Of a DNA stretch of 64,000 nucleotides, positions 26,267-35,512 are shown piece after piece. The stretch is from Bacteroidota bacterium (GTDB taxonomy: Bacteria > Bacteroidota > Ignavibacteria > Ignavibacteriales > Melioribacteraceae), in assembly GCA_018818165.1 (NCBI GenBank), contig JAHISP010000071.1, positions 282,326-346,325 on the forward strand. Reading direction: 5' to 3'. The notes beneath the pieces were generated by a model that worked only from the letters and a program-made list of their open reading frames with translations, did not search any database and was not told the origin of the DNA. The number at the start of each line of letters is the position of its first letter. Position 1 is the first letter of the stretch. Made by a program: the position numbers and the translations under genes.

Positions 26267-26396
26267 AACATAATATATTTTTAAATATGATGCAAGCAAA
26301 AAAATATATGGATTAAATATTTTGGTATGTTACTAATGTATTTAATCCTAATCTGTTCAATTTGACCGAATAAAAATATTTATACTTTCTTGAATT

Positions 26397-27173
26397 TTAT
26401 CTCATCATAAATTCAGATTCTAAATCCAAATACTCATTTAGCGAATTTTTATAACGATATAACAATTTTTTTGTGCTTTGCACAACATTTAGACTTACTT
26501 TACAAATTTGAGTAGCTTCATCTTTTGCTCTCTCTATAAATTCGGAGTCATCATAAAAATCATTTATCAATCCTAATTTTTTAAGTTCTGTTGCTGGTAA
26601 CTTTGTACCTCTGAATAGAAGTTCTGCTACTTTAGACTGGCCGAGATAATTTGGCAGAAAGAAGGGTAATGCTCCACTTGGGTGAAGTCTGTATTTTATA
26701 TGTGAGAGAATAAAATTTGTATTAGCTGAAGCAAAACGAAAATCAGCAGCAAGTGAAAGTCCAAAAAATGGTGAAACAATATCTCCATTTATTGCAATTA
26801 CTATTATTTTCCTAAAAGAAATAACTTTTCGTATTAAGTTACCCAAAATAGTTATTTCACGTGCACGTATTTCATTTTTAACAAATCGAGAAATTTCTTT
26901 TGGATTTTCACTGTCAAATTCATCGCCAATGATATCTTTCAAAAAATTGACATAAGCATTTTCAGACATAGCTTCTTTTTCATTTAAAACTAAAACGCCC
27001 CTTACTTCCAATGATTTTTCAACTTTATCAAACCATGGAATAATATCTAGATTTCTGGTTATTGAAGAAACACTATTAAAGGCATTTCCTTTAATGGTTA
27101 AAACAGCTATATCATTTTCAACAATACATTGGAATTCATTATTACTGAATTCGATGTCTTTTAATCCATTCAT
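26397..27173 (-). CDS. Crotonase (enoyl-CoA hydratase/isomerase) superfamily protein
   Basis: 258 residues with the crotonase core: IVIAINGDIVSPFFGLSLAADFRFASANTNFILSHIKYRLHPSGALPFFLPNYLGQSKVAELLFRGTKLPATELKKLGLINDFYDD. The oxyanion-hole glycines usually seen as GxAxGGG are replaced by GDIVSPFFG, and the catalytic Glu positions of true enoyl-CoA hydratases are not evident, so the reaction is uncertain. Good AGGAGA ribosome site. It follows the RND gene of efflux system 2 by 74 bp, separated by a hairpin, and may be the last gene of that operon. The pairing is unusual. Confidence 0.82.
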   Translation of the reverse strand: MNGLKDIEFSNNEFQCIVENDIAVLTIKGNAFNSVSSITRNLDIIPWFDKVEKSLEVRGVLVLNEKEAMSENAYVNFLKDIIGDEFDSENPKEISRFVKNEIRAREITILGNLIRKVISFRKIIVIAINGDIVSPFFGLSLAADFRFASANTNFILSHIKYRLHPSGALPFFLPNYLGQSKVAELLFRGTKLPATELKKLGLINDFYDDSEFIERAKDEATQICKVSLNVVQSTKKLLYRYKNSLNEYLDLESEFMMR

Positions 27174-27196
27174 TGTGTTCTCCTATTTTTTAATTA

Positions 27197-27222
27197 GAGG
27201 TGCCATTATAATAAGGCACCTC
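27197..27222. terminator. Hairpin between RND pump and crotonase genes
   Basis: GAGGTGCC (27197-27204) pairs with GGCACCTC (27215-27222) over a 10-base loop. On the minus strand no strong U tract follows, so it may attenuate or stabilise the RNA and need not end transcription. Confidence 0.5.
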
Positions 27223-27247
27223 AAAAAATATTTAACTATTCATTGAC

Positions 27248-30200
27248 TTACTTCTTTTTTCTATCTTCAAATATGTAGTAGAATGCTGGAATAACAAATA
27301 GTGTTAACACTGTGGATACAAGTAAACCTCCAATGGAAACAACGCCAAGTGGTTGTCGCATTTCAACACCAGAAGAACCAATACCAATTGCTAGAGGTAA
27401 CATACCTAAAATAATTGCTAATGTTGACATAATAATTGGCTTCAATTTTTGTGGACACGCTTCAATAAGTGCATCTTTTACACTCATATTTTGTTCGCGC
27501 ACAAGTTGATTTGTATAATCAAGCATTAGAATTGCGTTATTCACAACAATACCAATAAGCATTATTATAGCCATCAATGATGTTATTGCAAAAGAAATAT
27601 CAGTGTAGTATAAGGAAGCAAGTACACCAATAATAGCAAGCGGAACAGTAAGCAAAATAAATATTGGTTGAACAAAACTTTCAAGAATAGCTGCCAAAAG
27701 CATATACGTTAAAAGCATAGCTAACATAAATGCAAAAGACATATCACTTACCATTTCATTCATCATTTCTGCTGTACCAGACCATTTAATTTTGTATCCA
27801 GCAGGGAAGTCAATATCTTCCATCCGTTTATCAATTTCACTTGTAATATTTCCCATTGGTACACCAGGAGCAGGGGAGCCGGTAAATTGAATTGTTACGT
27901 ATTTATCACGATGTAAAATTTTTGAATAACTCTTTGTAAAATTAATTTCTGCTAATTGTGCAATTCTATAAACATTTCCATTTCTTGATGGTATTGAAAT
28001 TTTACCAATTTTTTCTGGAGTATCAACAGAAGCATCATTCATTGTTACAGTTATATCGTACTCTTCACCATTTTCCAAATATTTTGAAGCTGTAATTCCT
28101 TCAAGAGCAGAACGCACAGTAATCGCAATTTCTTGTGCTGTAATTCCGCTTTCGCTTAGTTTTTTTCTGTCGGGAATTATTGTTATTTCAGGTTTTCCTT
28201 CTCGTGAACTCTGATCTAGATTTATGAGTCCTGGAATATCTTTTATTTTAGCAAAAATTTCATTTTTTAGTTTATCTAACTCTTCTAAATCTTGTCCCAT
28301 TAAAAAGAACTGAATTGGTGAACCACCACCTCCAAATGATTTGTAATCCACAGTTATCAATCGGGCATTTGGAATTTCAGAAAGATCTTTTACGAAAGCA
28401 GAAATATAATAATTTAGGTCATTCTCTCTTTGATCAGCCAATACAAAATTTATATCCATACGTGCAACATTTGTTCCAGTATTAACATCAGTTATTTTAC
28501 CAAGCTCTGTAACAATGCTTTTTATTCCAGGATAGTTTTTAATTTTATCTTCCATAGATTTAAGCACATCTCCAGTTTCATGAAGATTATATTCTTGAGG
28601 AAGTTCAACAGTAATTTGTAACAATCCATTATCTGATTGAGGCATCATATCAAAACCAATTTTAGGTCCATAATACATAACAGAAAGAATAAAAAGCACA
28701 AATGATATTACAATAATTCCAAAACTTACAAATTTGTTTTTTAATGATTTAGTAAGAATACTTCTATAAAAGTTATCCCATATCAAATAAAATTTGTCAG
28801 CTTTCATAGCAAGTTTATTAACTTTTCCATCTTTTCTAATCATTAAGGAAGCTAGCATTGGTGTTAAAGTAAAAGAAAACAATAGTGAAAATAATGTTGA
28901 AAAAGCAGCAGCAAGTGCCATTTCCTTCATAAACATTCCAACCATAGAAGACATATTTGCAATTGGGAGAAATACCACAACGTTTGTTAAAGTAGCAGCA
29001 ATTACTGCAATAGAAACTTCAGTTGTACCTTTTAGTGAGGCTTCTTTTGGAGAATTTCCCATATCCTTGTGTCTAAAAATATTTTCCAGAACAACAACAG
29101 AGTTTGAAACAAGCACACCAACCGAAACAGATATTCCCATAAGTGACATCATATTCAAACTCATATCAAACCACTGGAATAAAAGAAAAGTAGAAATTAT
29201 AGATGCAGGCATTGAAAGAGCTACAATAATTGTTGAGCGAATATTGAACAAAAACAAGAAAAGTATAAGTGAAGTTAAAAGAACACCAAGTGAAATATTG
29301 CTAGTTGTATCTTCAACAGAGCTGCGAGTAAAAACTGAGTTATCACTTACTATTTTAAGTGTTAGTCCTTCTGGTAATGATTTAATAATATCTGGCAATG
29401 CGGCATTTACAGCATCCGACACTTCAACCTCATTGCCATCAGAACTTTTAATAATTGAAAGACGAACCGCATTTGAATCTGAAATACCAGATTCGCTATC
29501 AAAAAATACCACTCGTTTACGAATTTCTTTTCCACCATCGTCAACATTTGCTATTTGAGCAAGTCTTTTATCACCAAAAGCTGTTGGTATTTCAAGATTT
29601 TTTAGTTCATTAATATTTTGGAATTTACCTTTAACGCGAACCGAATATTCCTGATCAGATAATTTAAATGTACCACTTGGTAAGTCAATATTTTGTGCTC
29701 CAAGCAATCCAATCATTTGCGGAAGAGAGATGAAATTTTCGTAAACAACTTTATTATTAAAAGCTACTCTAATTTCTCTTTCTTGACCACCACTAATTTT
29801 TACATCCGCAACACCATTTATTTGAGATAATCTATCTTTCAATTTTGTTGAGGCAATATGGTATAATTCCCGTGAATCTTGATCTCCACTTAAAACTAAA
29901 TCCATTATTGGAGCGGCATTAATATCAATTTTTTGAATAATTGGCTTTTTTGCATCATCGGGAAGATCATTTAAAATTTGATCCACTTTATCTTTAACTT
30001 CTTGATTTGCAACATCAACATCTTTTGCTAAATCAAATTCTAAAAAAGTAATTGCGGCTCCATCCATGTTATATGATTCTATTCTTTTTATCTGACTTAT
30101 TGTTGAAACAGCATCTTCTATTTTTTTAGTAATTAAAGTTTCTGTTTCTTTTGGACCAGCACCAGGATAAATTGTTGTAACTGTTACATATGGAATTTCC

Positions 30201-30319
30201 ACTTTGGGCATATTATTTAGATTCAACGTATTGAATGCTAAACCACCAAAGAGAATAAAGACAGCCAATACTACGGTAGTAAGTACTGGACGATCAATTG
30301 AAAGTTTTATTAAATTCAT
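27248..30319 (-). CDS. RND efflux transporter permease lacking the usual proton-relay residues (efflux system 2)
   Basis: 1023 residues, full RND length, starting MNLIKLSIDRPVLTTVVLAVFILFGGLAF with the usual porter motifs (YPGAGPKETETLITKKIEDAVSTI) and twelve hydrophobic segments. In TM4 the segment reads ISVSVGVLVSNSVVVLENI, with Ser405-Asn406 at the Asp407-Asp408 position of AcrB. In TM10 LIGIVVNNAILMLDY has Asn for Lys940. The buried charges that carry protons in AcrB are therefore absent. Adaptor and channel genes lie immediately upstream in the operon. Confidence 0.93.
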   Translation of the reverse strand: MNLIKLSIDRPVLTTVVLAVFILFGGLAFNTLNLNNMPKVEIPYVTVTTIYPGAGPKETETLITKKIEDAVSTISQIKRIESYNMDGAAITFLEFDLAKDVDVANQEVKDKVDQILNDLPDDAKKPIIQKIDINAAPIMDLVLSGDQDSRELYHIASTKLKDRLSQINGVADVKISGGQEREIRVAFNNKVVYENFISLPQMIGLLGAQNIDLPSGTFKLSDQEYSVRVKGKFQNINELKNLEIPTAFGDKRLAQIANVDDGGKEIRKRVVFFDSESGISDSNAVRLSIIKSSDGNEVEVSDAVNAALPDIIKSLPEGLTLKIVSDNSVFTRSSVEDTTSNISLGVLLTSLILFLFLFNIRSTIIVALSMPASIISTFLLFQWFDMSLNMMSLMGISVSVGVLVSNSVVVLENIFRHKDMGNSPKEASLKGTTEVSIAVIAATLTNVVVFLPIANMSSMVGMFMKEMALAAAFSTLFSLLFSFTLTPMLASLMIRKDGKVNKLAMKADKFYLIWDNFYRSILTKSLKNKFVSFGIIVISFVLFILSVMYYGPKIGFDMMPQSDNGLLQITVELPQEYNLHETGDVLKSMEDKIKNYPGIKSIVTELGKITDVNTGTNVARMDINFVLADQRENDLNYYISAFVKDLSEIPNARLITVDYKSFGGGGSPIQFFLMGQDLEELDKLKNEIFAKIKDIPGLINLDQSSREGKPEITIIPDRKKLSESGITAQEIAITVRSALEGITASKYLENGEEYDITVTMNDASVDTPEKIGKISIPSRNGNVYRIAQLAEINFTKSYSKILHRDKYVTIQFTGSPAPGVPMGNITSEIDKRMEDIDFPAGYKIKWSGTAEMMNEMVSDMSFAFMLAMLLTYMLLAAILESFVQPIFILLTVPLAIIGVLASLYYTDISFAITSLMAIIMLIGIVVNNAILMLDYTNQLVREQNMSVKDALIEACPQKLKPIIMSTLAIILGMLPLAIGIGSSGVEMRQPLGVVSIGGLLVSTVLTLFVIPAFYYIFEDRKKK

Positions 30320-30329
30320 ATTGTCTCCT

Positions 30330-31463
30330 TTACTTAACCACTTTTATTTTGGAACCGTCTATTAAACGCACAATTCCTTTAATAATCAGTGAATCATCTA
30401 ATTTTAAGCCATCCTTTATTTCATAATCAATTCCATTATCATTGGAAATTGTTATATAGTTTTTAACAGCTTTATCACCGTTTGCAACAAAAACATATTT
30501 TTTGCCATTATCGTCTTTTAGCAAATTACGAGAAATAGTAATTGCCTCATCATTTTTGTATGTTATAATTTTAACATCCGCAGTTGTTCCAGCAAGAATT
30601 TCTCTTTTACTATTATCAAATACTAAATCGGCATAAAATGATTTTGTCATTGGGTTTACACTAAGTGACAATTCAGAAACTTTTCCAGTAAACGATTTGC
30701 CACCAACTGTTGCAATTGCTTCCATTCCAATTTTAATCTGCATCCTTTCAGAATCAGAAAGCAAAACTCTAATTTTCATTTTATTTAAAGTTGCAATTGT
30801 AAATAATGATGTTCTATCTTTTACATTATCACCAACATGAACCATTATATCTGTTATTGTTCCATCATATGGTGCATCAAGTTTTAACATATCTTTCATT
30901 GTTTGGTAATTTCTTTTAGCAACTACATATTGAGTTTCAACACCGTCAAATTGAGCTTGCGCTATTTCACCTTTTTCATGAAGAGCTTTCATACGTTCAT
31001 AAGTTTTTTCTGAGTTTTCATAAGCTGATTGTGCTTGTTGATATTGCGAAGCTGGCGAATCTTCTGGAAATTGAATAATAACATCATTTTTCTTAACAAA
31101 ATCACCTGGTTTTGCATTTATTTTTTCAATTCTGCCACCAATCATTGCACCAATAATTGTTTCTTTTTCACCACTAAATTTTCCGTAATATGTTAAATAT
31201 TTTACAAATTCTTTTTTAGATACTTTTTCTACAGCTACTGGAATTCCTTCTTCCTTTTGAATTTGCTCCATGCTTTTCGATTCTTTTATTTCCTCACTTG
31301 AACATCCTGTAAATCCTACAATAGTAAATAGAAATACTACTGTGAAATAGAATAAATATTTCATTCCATGTTTCATCTGTTTATAACTATTTGTTTTTGT
31401 CAGATGGAACTCGCAATTATAATCATTTTCTTGTGTGTAAGTGATTTTGTGCACTCGTTTCAT
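30330..31463 (-). CDS. RND periplasmic adaptor (membrane fusion protein), efflux system 2
   Basis: Membrane fusion protein with barrel-sandwich halves (KINAKPGDFVKKNDVIIQF, LDAPYDGTITDIMVHVGDNVKD), a helical hairpin (QYQQAQSAYENSEKTYERMKALHEKGEIAQAQFDGVETQYVVAKRNYQ) and a C-terminal beta domain. The lipoprotein signal (YLFYFTVVFLFTIVGFTGC) begins only after about 33 polar residues if the first ATG is used. That ATG has a strong AAAGGA site, whereas an internal ATG at 31364 would give a standard signal peptide. It lies 10 bp before the RND gene. Confidence 0.9.
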   Translation of the reverse strand: MKRVHKITYTQENDYNCEFHLTKTNSYKQMKHGMKYLFYFTVVFLFTIVGFTGCSSEEIKESKSMEQIQKEEGIPVAVEKVSKKEFVKYLTYYGKFSGEKETIIGAMIGGRIEKINAKPGDFVKKNDVIIQFPEDSPASQYQQAQSAYENSEKTYERMKALHEKGEIAQAQFDGVETQYVVAKRNYQTMKDMLKLDAPYDGTITDIMVHVGDNVKDRTSLFTIATLNKMKIRVLLSDSERMQIKIGMEAIATVGGKSFTGKVSELSLSVNPMTKSFYADLVFDNSKREILAGTTADVKIITYKNDEAITISRNLLKDDNGKKYVFVANGDKAVKNYITISNDNGIDYEIKDGLKLDDSLIIKGIVRLIDGSKIKVVK

Positions 31464-31499
31464 AATTTTTCCTTTATTTTTAATATTTAATTTTATTAA

Positions 31500-32936
31500 C
31501 TAATTTTCTAAATAATCTGATACAAAATCGTAGTATTGTTCATCTACACGTCCAACTAAATTATAAAGTGCAGCTTTTGCAACAAGATAATCATGAACAG
31601 CGTTTGTAAAATTAATTTTAGATTCACTCAATGATACATCGGCATCTTTAACTTCCAACTCGCTTCCTACACCTTCTCTATATCTGTCTTCTGCAATTTT
31701 ATAAGCTCTTTCAGCTAAAGAAATATTTCTTTTCATTGCGTCAATTTGTTTTTTAATTCTAGTTAAATCATTTAATTTTGAATTTACTTGCAATTCAGTT
31801 GCATCCGTTAAGCTTTTAATTTGCTCTTCTGTTTGTTTTGAAACAATTATGTCTTGCTCAACTTTATTTTGAGTTCTTCCACCTTGAAAGAGATTCATTG
31901 AAAAACTTAAACCAACTATAGCGGATGAATAATTATTAAACTTCCATTCTTCACCTGAGCCTGCATATGTATAATTGCCAAATGCGGCAATTGTTGGCCA
32001 GTAACCGCCTCTATCAATTGCTGTAAATTCTTTATCCAATTGGCTTTTAATTTTAAGTGTGCTCAAAGTAAGATTATAATTTTTTGCCTCAATAATTAAT
32101 TCATCTATTGATGGTAACACTTCTTCTTCATAAACCATTTCGCCAATTACTTCAATATTTTGGTCTTGCGGAAAATTTAGCAATATTTTAAGTCCATTAG
32201 TTGCATCAGTATTTGCATTTTCTAACTGTGATAATATTGGTCTAATATTTTCGACTAATACTTCAACTTGCATTTCTGCAAACTCAGAAACTAAACCCTG
32301 CGCTCTCATTGCTTTAATATTACTTAAATGATCGTTTGCATTTGTAAATCGTGATTTAGCTATATTATATAAATCTCGTGTTAACAACACACCGTAATAT
32401 GCTTTTTTTATATCAAGAACAGTTTTTGATATTGTTCCTTTCAAATTTTCAATTGCTAGATTTTTATATATTTGAGAAGCCCCAATTCCAGTAAATACTG
32501 CAGAATTAAATAGTATTTGAGTTACTTGAGCTTCTGCTTGAAAGTTATTGGCTTGAGCAAAAGTTTGTAGTTTAAAATCCATTGGCAAATATTTATTATC
32601 GTCACGTGGAATTATACCTTCATCAAACAAAACACTGTAAGTTGAATTATTTAACATTGCATAAAAATCTGGGAAGGCTGTTTTAGGTTTTTCAAGGAAA
32701 TGTGTAAATCCTCCAGTAATATCTAATGAAGGTAAAGCATAACCAAATGCTTCAGAAACGGCAGCATCTGCTTTTCTAACTTCCATTTTTGAAATTTCAA
32801 TTTCTCTGTTATTTTGAAGAGCTATTTGAATTGCTTCTCCAAGAGTAATCTGAGTTTTTTGCCCAAATATTTGTGTTAAACTCAGCAAAACTCCAATCAA
32901 TATTAGTTTAATTTTCATAGTACAATAACACTCCAT
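31500..32936 (-). CDS. TolC-family outer membrane efflux protein (efflux system 2)
   Basis: About 478 residues with a signal peptide (KIKLILIGVLLSLTQIFGQ) and the paired efflux-protein repeats: ITLGEAIQIALQNNREIEISKMEV near the start and AYKIAEDRYREGVGSELEVKDADVSLSESKINFTNAVHDYLVAKAALYNLVG near the end. The first ATG overlaps the tetR stop as TAATG, suggesting coupled translation. An ATG six codons in (32918), preceded by GGAG, is the alternative. Unlike system 1, here the channel gene comes first after the regulator. Confidence 0.92.
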   Translation of the reverse strand: MECYCTMKIKLILIGVLLSLTQIFGQKTQITLGEAIQIALQNNREIEISKMEVRKADAAVSEAFGYALPSLDITGGFTHFLEKPKTAFPDFYAMLNNSTYSVLFDEGIIPRDDNKYLPMDFKLQTFAQANNFQAEAQVTQILFNSAVFTGIGASQIYKNLAIENLKGTISKTVLDIKKAYYGVLLTRDLYNIAKSRFTNANDHLSNIKAMRAQGLVSEFAEMQVEVLVENIRPILSQLENANTDATNGLKILLNFPQDQNIEVIGEMVYEEEVLPSIDELIIEAKNYNLTLSTLKIKSQLDKEFTAIDRGGYWPTIAAFGNYTYAGSGEEWKFNNYSSAIVGLSFSMNLFQGGRTQNKVEQDIIVSKQTEEQIKSLTDATELQVNSKLNDLTRIKKQIDAMKRNISLAERAYKIAEDRYREGVGSELEVKDADVSLSESKINFTNAVHDYLVAKAALYNLVGRVDEQYYDFVSDYLEN

Positions 32937-33553
32937 TATTTTTTATTTAATTTTATTCCATTTATTATATAATTTATTAATCGCTCAACCATTAGTGATA
33001 TATTTTCAAAATCAACTTCATGGACAAACTCAGCATTAGAATCTGTATAATGACTTCTAAATATTGCAGGTACTAGGTACTCAATATCTTTTGCAACAAT
33101 TTTTGTGTCATGTTTAATAAATAATCCAGATTCAACACCTTCAATTAAAATTGCTTCAATTACTTTGCATTCATTATTCTGTAAATCTTGAAATTCATTT
33201 TTTATTACCTTGCTTAATTCAATAAATGCACTAAGTTTAACAGTATAACTTAATGTTCGTTCACGAATAAATAAGGCTAAACTCTTTATTACTTTTAAAA
33301 TTTTTTGATCAGCTGGTAGGTTCTCCAAAATAATTTTATCCAAATATTGGATATGATCCTTTATTTCTTCCTCAATAAGTTCTCTGAAAAGTGCTTCTTT
33401 ACTCTCAAAATAATAATAAAGGGAATTTTTTTTCATCCCAAGCATATTGGCAATATCTTCCAAAGTTGTTTTAGAGTATCCATAAGCAGCAAAGGATTTA
33501 ATTCCTGCAGCTTTTATTTCGTCTCTTTTCTTATCAAACTTATTTATTTTCAT
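32936..33553 (-). CDS. TetR-family regulator of efflux system 2
   Basis: 205 residues with the TetR helix-turn-helix (EIKAAGIKSFAAYGYSKTTLEDIANMLGMKKNSLYYYFESKEALFRELI) and a helical effector domain. It is the first gene of the second efflux operon, overlapping the TolC-like start by one base. A 10-bp perfect inverted repeat 4 bp upstream of its ATG is the probable operator, so it should repress the whole operon including itself. It is distinct from the first regulator and the two operators do not resemble each other. Confidence 0.92.
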   Translation of the reverse strand: MKINKFDKKRDEIKAAGIKSFAAYGYSKTTLEDIANMLGMKKNSLYYYFESKEALFRELIEEEIKDHIQYLDKIILENLPADQKILKVIKSLALFIRERTLSYTVKLSAFIELSKVIKNEFQDLQNNECKVIEAILIEGVESGLFIKHDTKIVAKDIEYLVPAIFRSHYTDSNAEFVHEVDFENISLMVERLINYIINGIKLNKK

Positions 33554-33556
33554 GAT

Positions 33557-33583
33557 TTCGAACTTTTGTTATTAAAGTTCGAA
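33557..33583. promoter_or_regulatory. Putative TetR operator (efflux system 2)
   Basis: Perfect inverted repeat TTCGAACTTT-N7-AAAGTTCGAA, total 27 bp, placed immediately upstream of the second tetR gene where a repressor would block transcription or early elongation. Confidence 0.7.
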
Positions 33584-33682
33584 AATTAAAAAAATCTAAT
33601 CGTTTTATCAAGAGAAATTCTAATCACCATTTTTGATTTGATTATTATTTTTATGGAAAATTTCAAAAAGTAAAAATAATAT

Positions 33683-34417
33683 TTATCTGATAACTTCTTT
33701 TAGCTTGATATAACCATTTTTGCTAACTGGAAGTTTTTCTCCGCTCTTTAGAATAACAATATGGCTATCTTTTTCGAGAAGTGATATCTCTTTTATTTCA
33801 TTTAGATTAACAATATATGAGCGATGAATTCTAATGAATGAATCGGGGAGATGTTCTTCATAATATTTCATTCTATTTTGCTTTAAAAATGAACCTTCTG
33901 TACTGATAATATTTACATAATCATCTTGAGCTTCAAGATATTTAATATTATCAATTGGAAGTACTACAATTTTATTGCCCTTTTTTACAACAATTCTGCT
34001 CAATTTTTCATCTGATTGAATAAAATTTGAATGGCTTAAAATATGTTTATCGTTATTATTTGAATTACCAATTTTTTCAATCACCTTGTTTACAGCCTCG
34101 GCAAATCTCTCTCGCGAAAACGGTTTTAGTAGATAATCAACAGCATTAACTTCAAAAGCTTTTAGCGCATATTGGTCATAAGCAGTAGTGAAAATAATAT
34201 TATGTGGATTTTCTAATAGCTCCAACATTTCAAATCCAGTTAATTTTGGCATTTGAATATCTAGGAATATTAAATCAGGATTGTGTTCGTTTATTGACTT
34301 AATTCCTTCAAACCCATTATCGCATTCATCAACTATTTCGATGTTATCAAATGATTGTAGAAAATTTCTAATCAAATCTCTGGCTAGCTTTTCATCATCT
34401 ATTATTATTGTTTTCAT
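33683..34417 (-). CDS. LytTR-type response regulator
   Basis: 244 residues. Receiver domain (MKTIIIDDEKLARDLIRNFL) with phospho-acceptor Asp in DLIFLDIQMPKLTGFEML, Thr in IIFTTAYDQYA and Lys in YLLKPFSRERFAEAV. A LytTR DNA-binding domain follows (NIKYLEAQDDYVNIISTEGSFL, FIRIHRSYIVNLNEIKEI). It works with the adjacent LytS-like kinase. LytTR proteins bind paired direct repeats about 21 bp apart; such a pair lies upstream of the first gene of this cluster. Confidence 0.94.
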   Translation of the reverse strand: MKTIIIDDEKLARDLIRNFLQSFDNIEIVDECDNGFEGIKSINEHNPDLIFLDIQMPKLTGFEMLELLENPHNIIFTTAYDQYALKAFEVNAVDYLLKPFSRERFAEAVNKVIEKIGNSNNNDKHILSHSNFIQSDEKLSRIVVKKGNKIVVLPIDNIKYLEAQDDYVNIISTEGSFLKQNRMKYYEEHLPDSFIRIHRSYIVNLNEIKEISLLEKDSHIVILKSGEKLPVSKNGYIKLKEVIR

Positions 34418-34466
34418 AAATTATACTTCTTTCTTAATTCGAAATATTACTTAATTGAATGCAAAA

Positions 34467-35507
34467 TCATTCAACGGGAATTAATAAAATAACAGTAAAA
34501 ATATTATCTAATTTTTTAATGGAAATCAAATTGGGTTTATTATAAATCAGTTTCAGCCTACTATTAATATTTTGAAGACCAATACCTTCACCACGTTTAT
34601 TGCTAAATGTTGAATCAAAATTGTTTGAAATTGTAATTTCTAGATAGTTTTCTTTGCGCTTGCAATTAAAATCAATATGTATTGTATCGCTACTTTCATA
34701 AACTCCATGTTTTACACAATTTTCAATTAATGGTTGTAAAATCATATTTGGAATTTGTATGTTTTTGCAGTCTTCTGACAAATTAAGTGCAAATTCCAAC
34801 CGATTTCCAAATCTAATTTTTTCAATTTTTAGATAAAGATTAATGTTTTTTAATTCTTCTTCTAGCGATACTTTTTTAACATCATTTCCAGCAAGGATTT
34901 TTCGCAAAAATTCGGATAAATTTATTGACATTTCCTGAGCTTTTTCTGGATTAGAAATTGTAAGAGATGAAATTGAATTGAGCGAATTAAAAATAAAATG
35001 TGGGTTAATTTGATATTTTAACGATTTCAATTCAGCTTCGGCAATTAGTGAATTAAGTTTAGATTCACCAATTACTTTTTCGGTTAAATTATTATAAAAA
35101 ATAACTACATAATTAGAAATAATTATAATCACTATACATAACGTTCCTATTGAAAATCTTAACACTAAAGTTGAGATATAAAATAATTCGTAGTTAGGAT
35201 TTAGAAAAATCATAACAAAATATGAAAAAAAGATTGAAATTATAGAAGTGATTATTGCAATTAGTAAATTATAAACTAAAAGATTTGTAAGTGAATAATT
35301 TTCAATATTTAAATAATTAGCTGGATACCACAAGCTAAAGGCAATTAAAATAAAAATACCACTGGTAATAAGTGAATCAATAAAAGCGATTTCAAATTCA
35401 ATATTTTCAATAAAATGTAGTAAAAGGAAGAAGAAAAATCCAACAACTCCAATTATCACATTTAATGTATTTCTATAGTTAATATTTTTTGATATAATAT
35501 TTCGCAT
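34467..35507 (-). CDS. LytS-like membrane histidine kinase
   Basis: 346 residues. Four predicted transmembrane helices in the first 145 residues are followed by a His_kinase domain with phospho-acceptor His in YQINPHFIFNSLNSISSL and an HATPase domain with PLIENCVKHGVYE and GEGIGLQNINSRL. No separate sensor domain is present, so sensing probably takes place in the membrane. It pairs with the LytTR regulator 49 bp downstream and follows two LiaF-like genes, forming a four-gene unit. Confidence 0.93.
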   Translation of the reverse strand: MRNIISKNINYRNTLNVIIGVVGFFFFLLLHFIENIEFEIAFIDSLITSGIFILIAFSLWYPANYLNIENYSLTNLLVYNLLIAIITSIISIFFSYFVMIFLNPNYELFYISTLVLRFSIGTLCIVIIIISNYVVIFYNNLTEKVIGESKLNSLIAEAELKSLKYQINPHFIFNSLNSISSLTISNPEKAQEMSINLSEFLRKILAGNDVKKVSLEEELKNINLYLKIEKIRFGNRLEFALNLSEDCKNIQIPNMILQPLIENCVKHGVYESSDTIHIDFNCKRKENYLEITISNNFDSTFSNKRGEGIGLQNINSRLKLIYNKPNLISIKKLDNIFTVILLIPVE

Positions 35508-35512
35508 TCAAA

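Noticed and set aside
28794..29558. 254-codon open frame on the plus strand opposite the second RND gene
   Set aside because: It is antisense to a well-supported RND coding region, has no recognisable domain or ribosome site, and its Ile/Thr/Ser-rich composition is the expected mirror of membrane protein codons.
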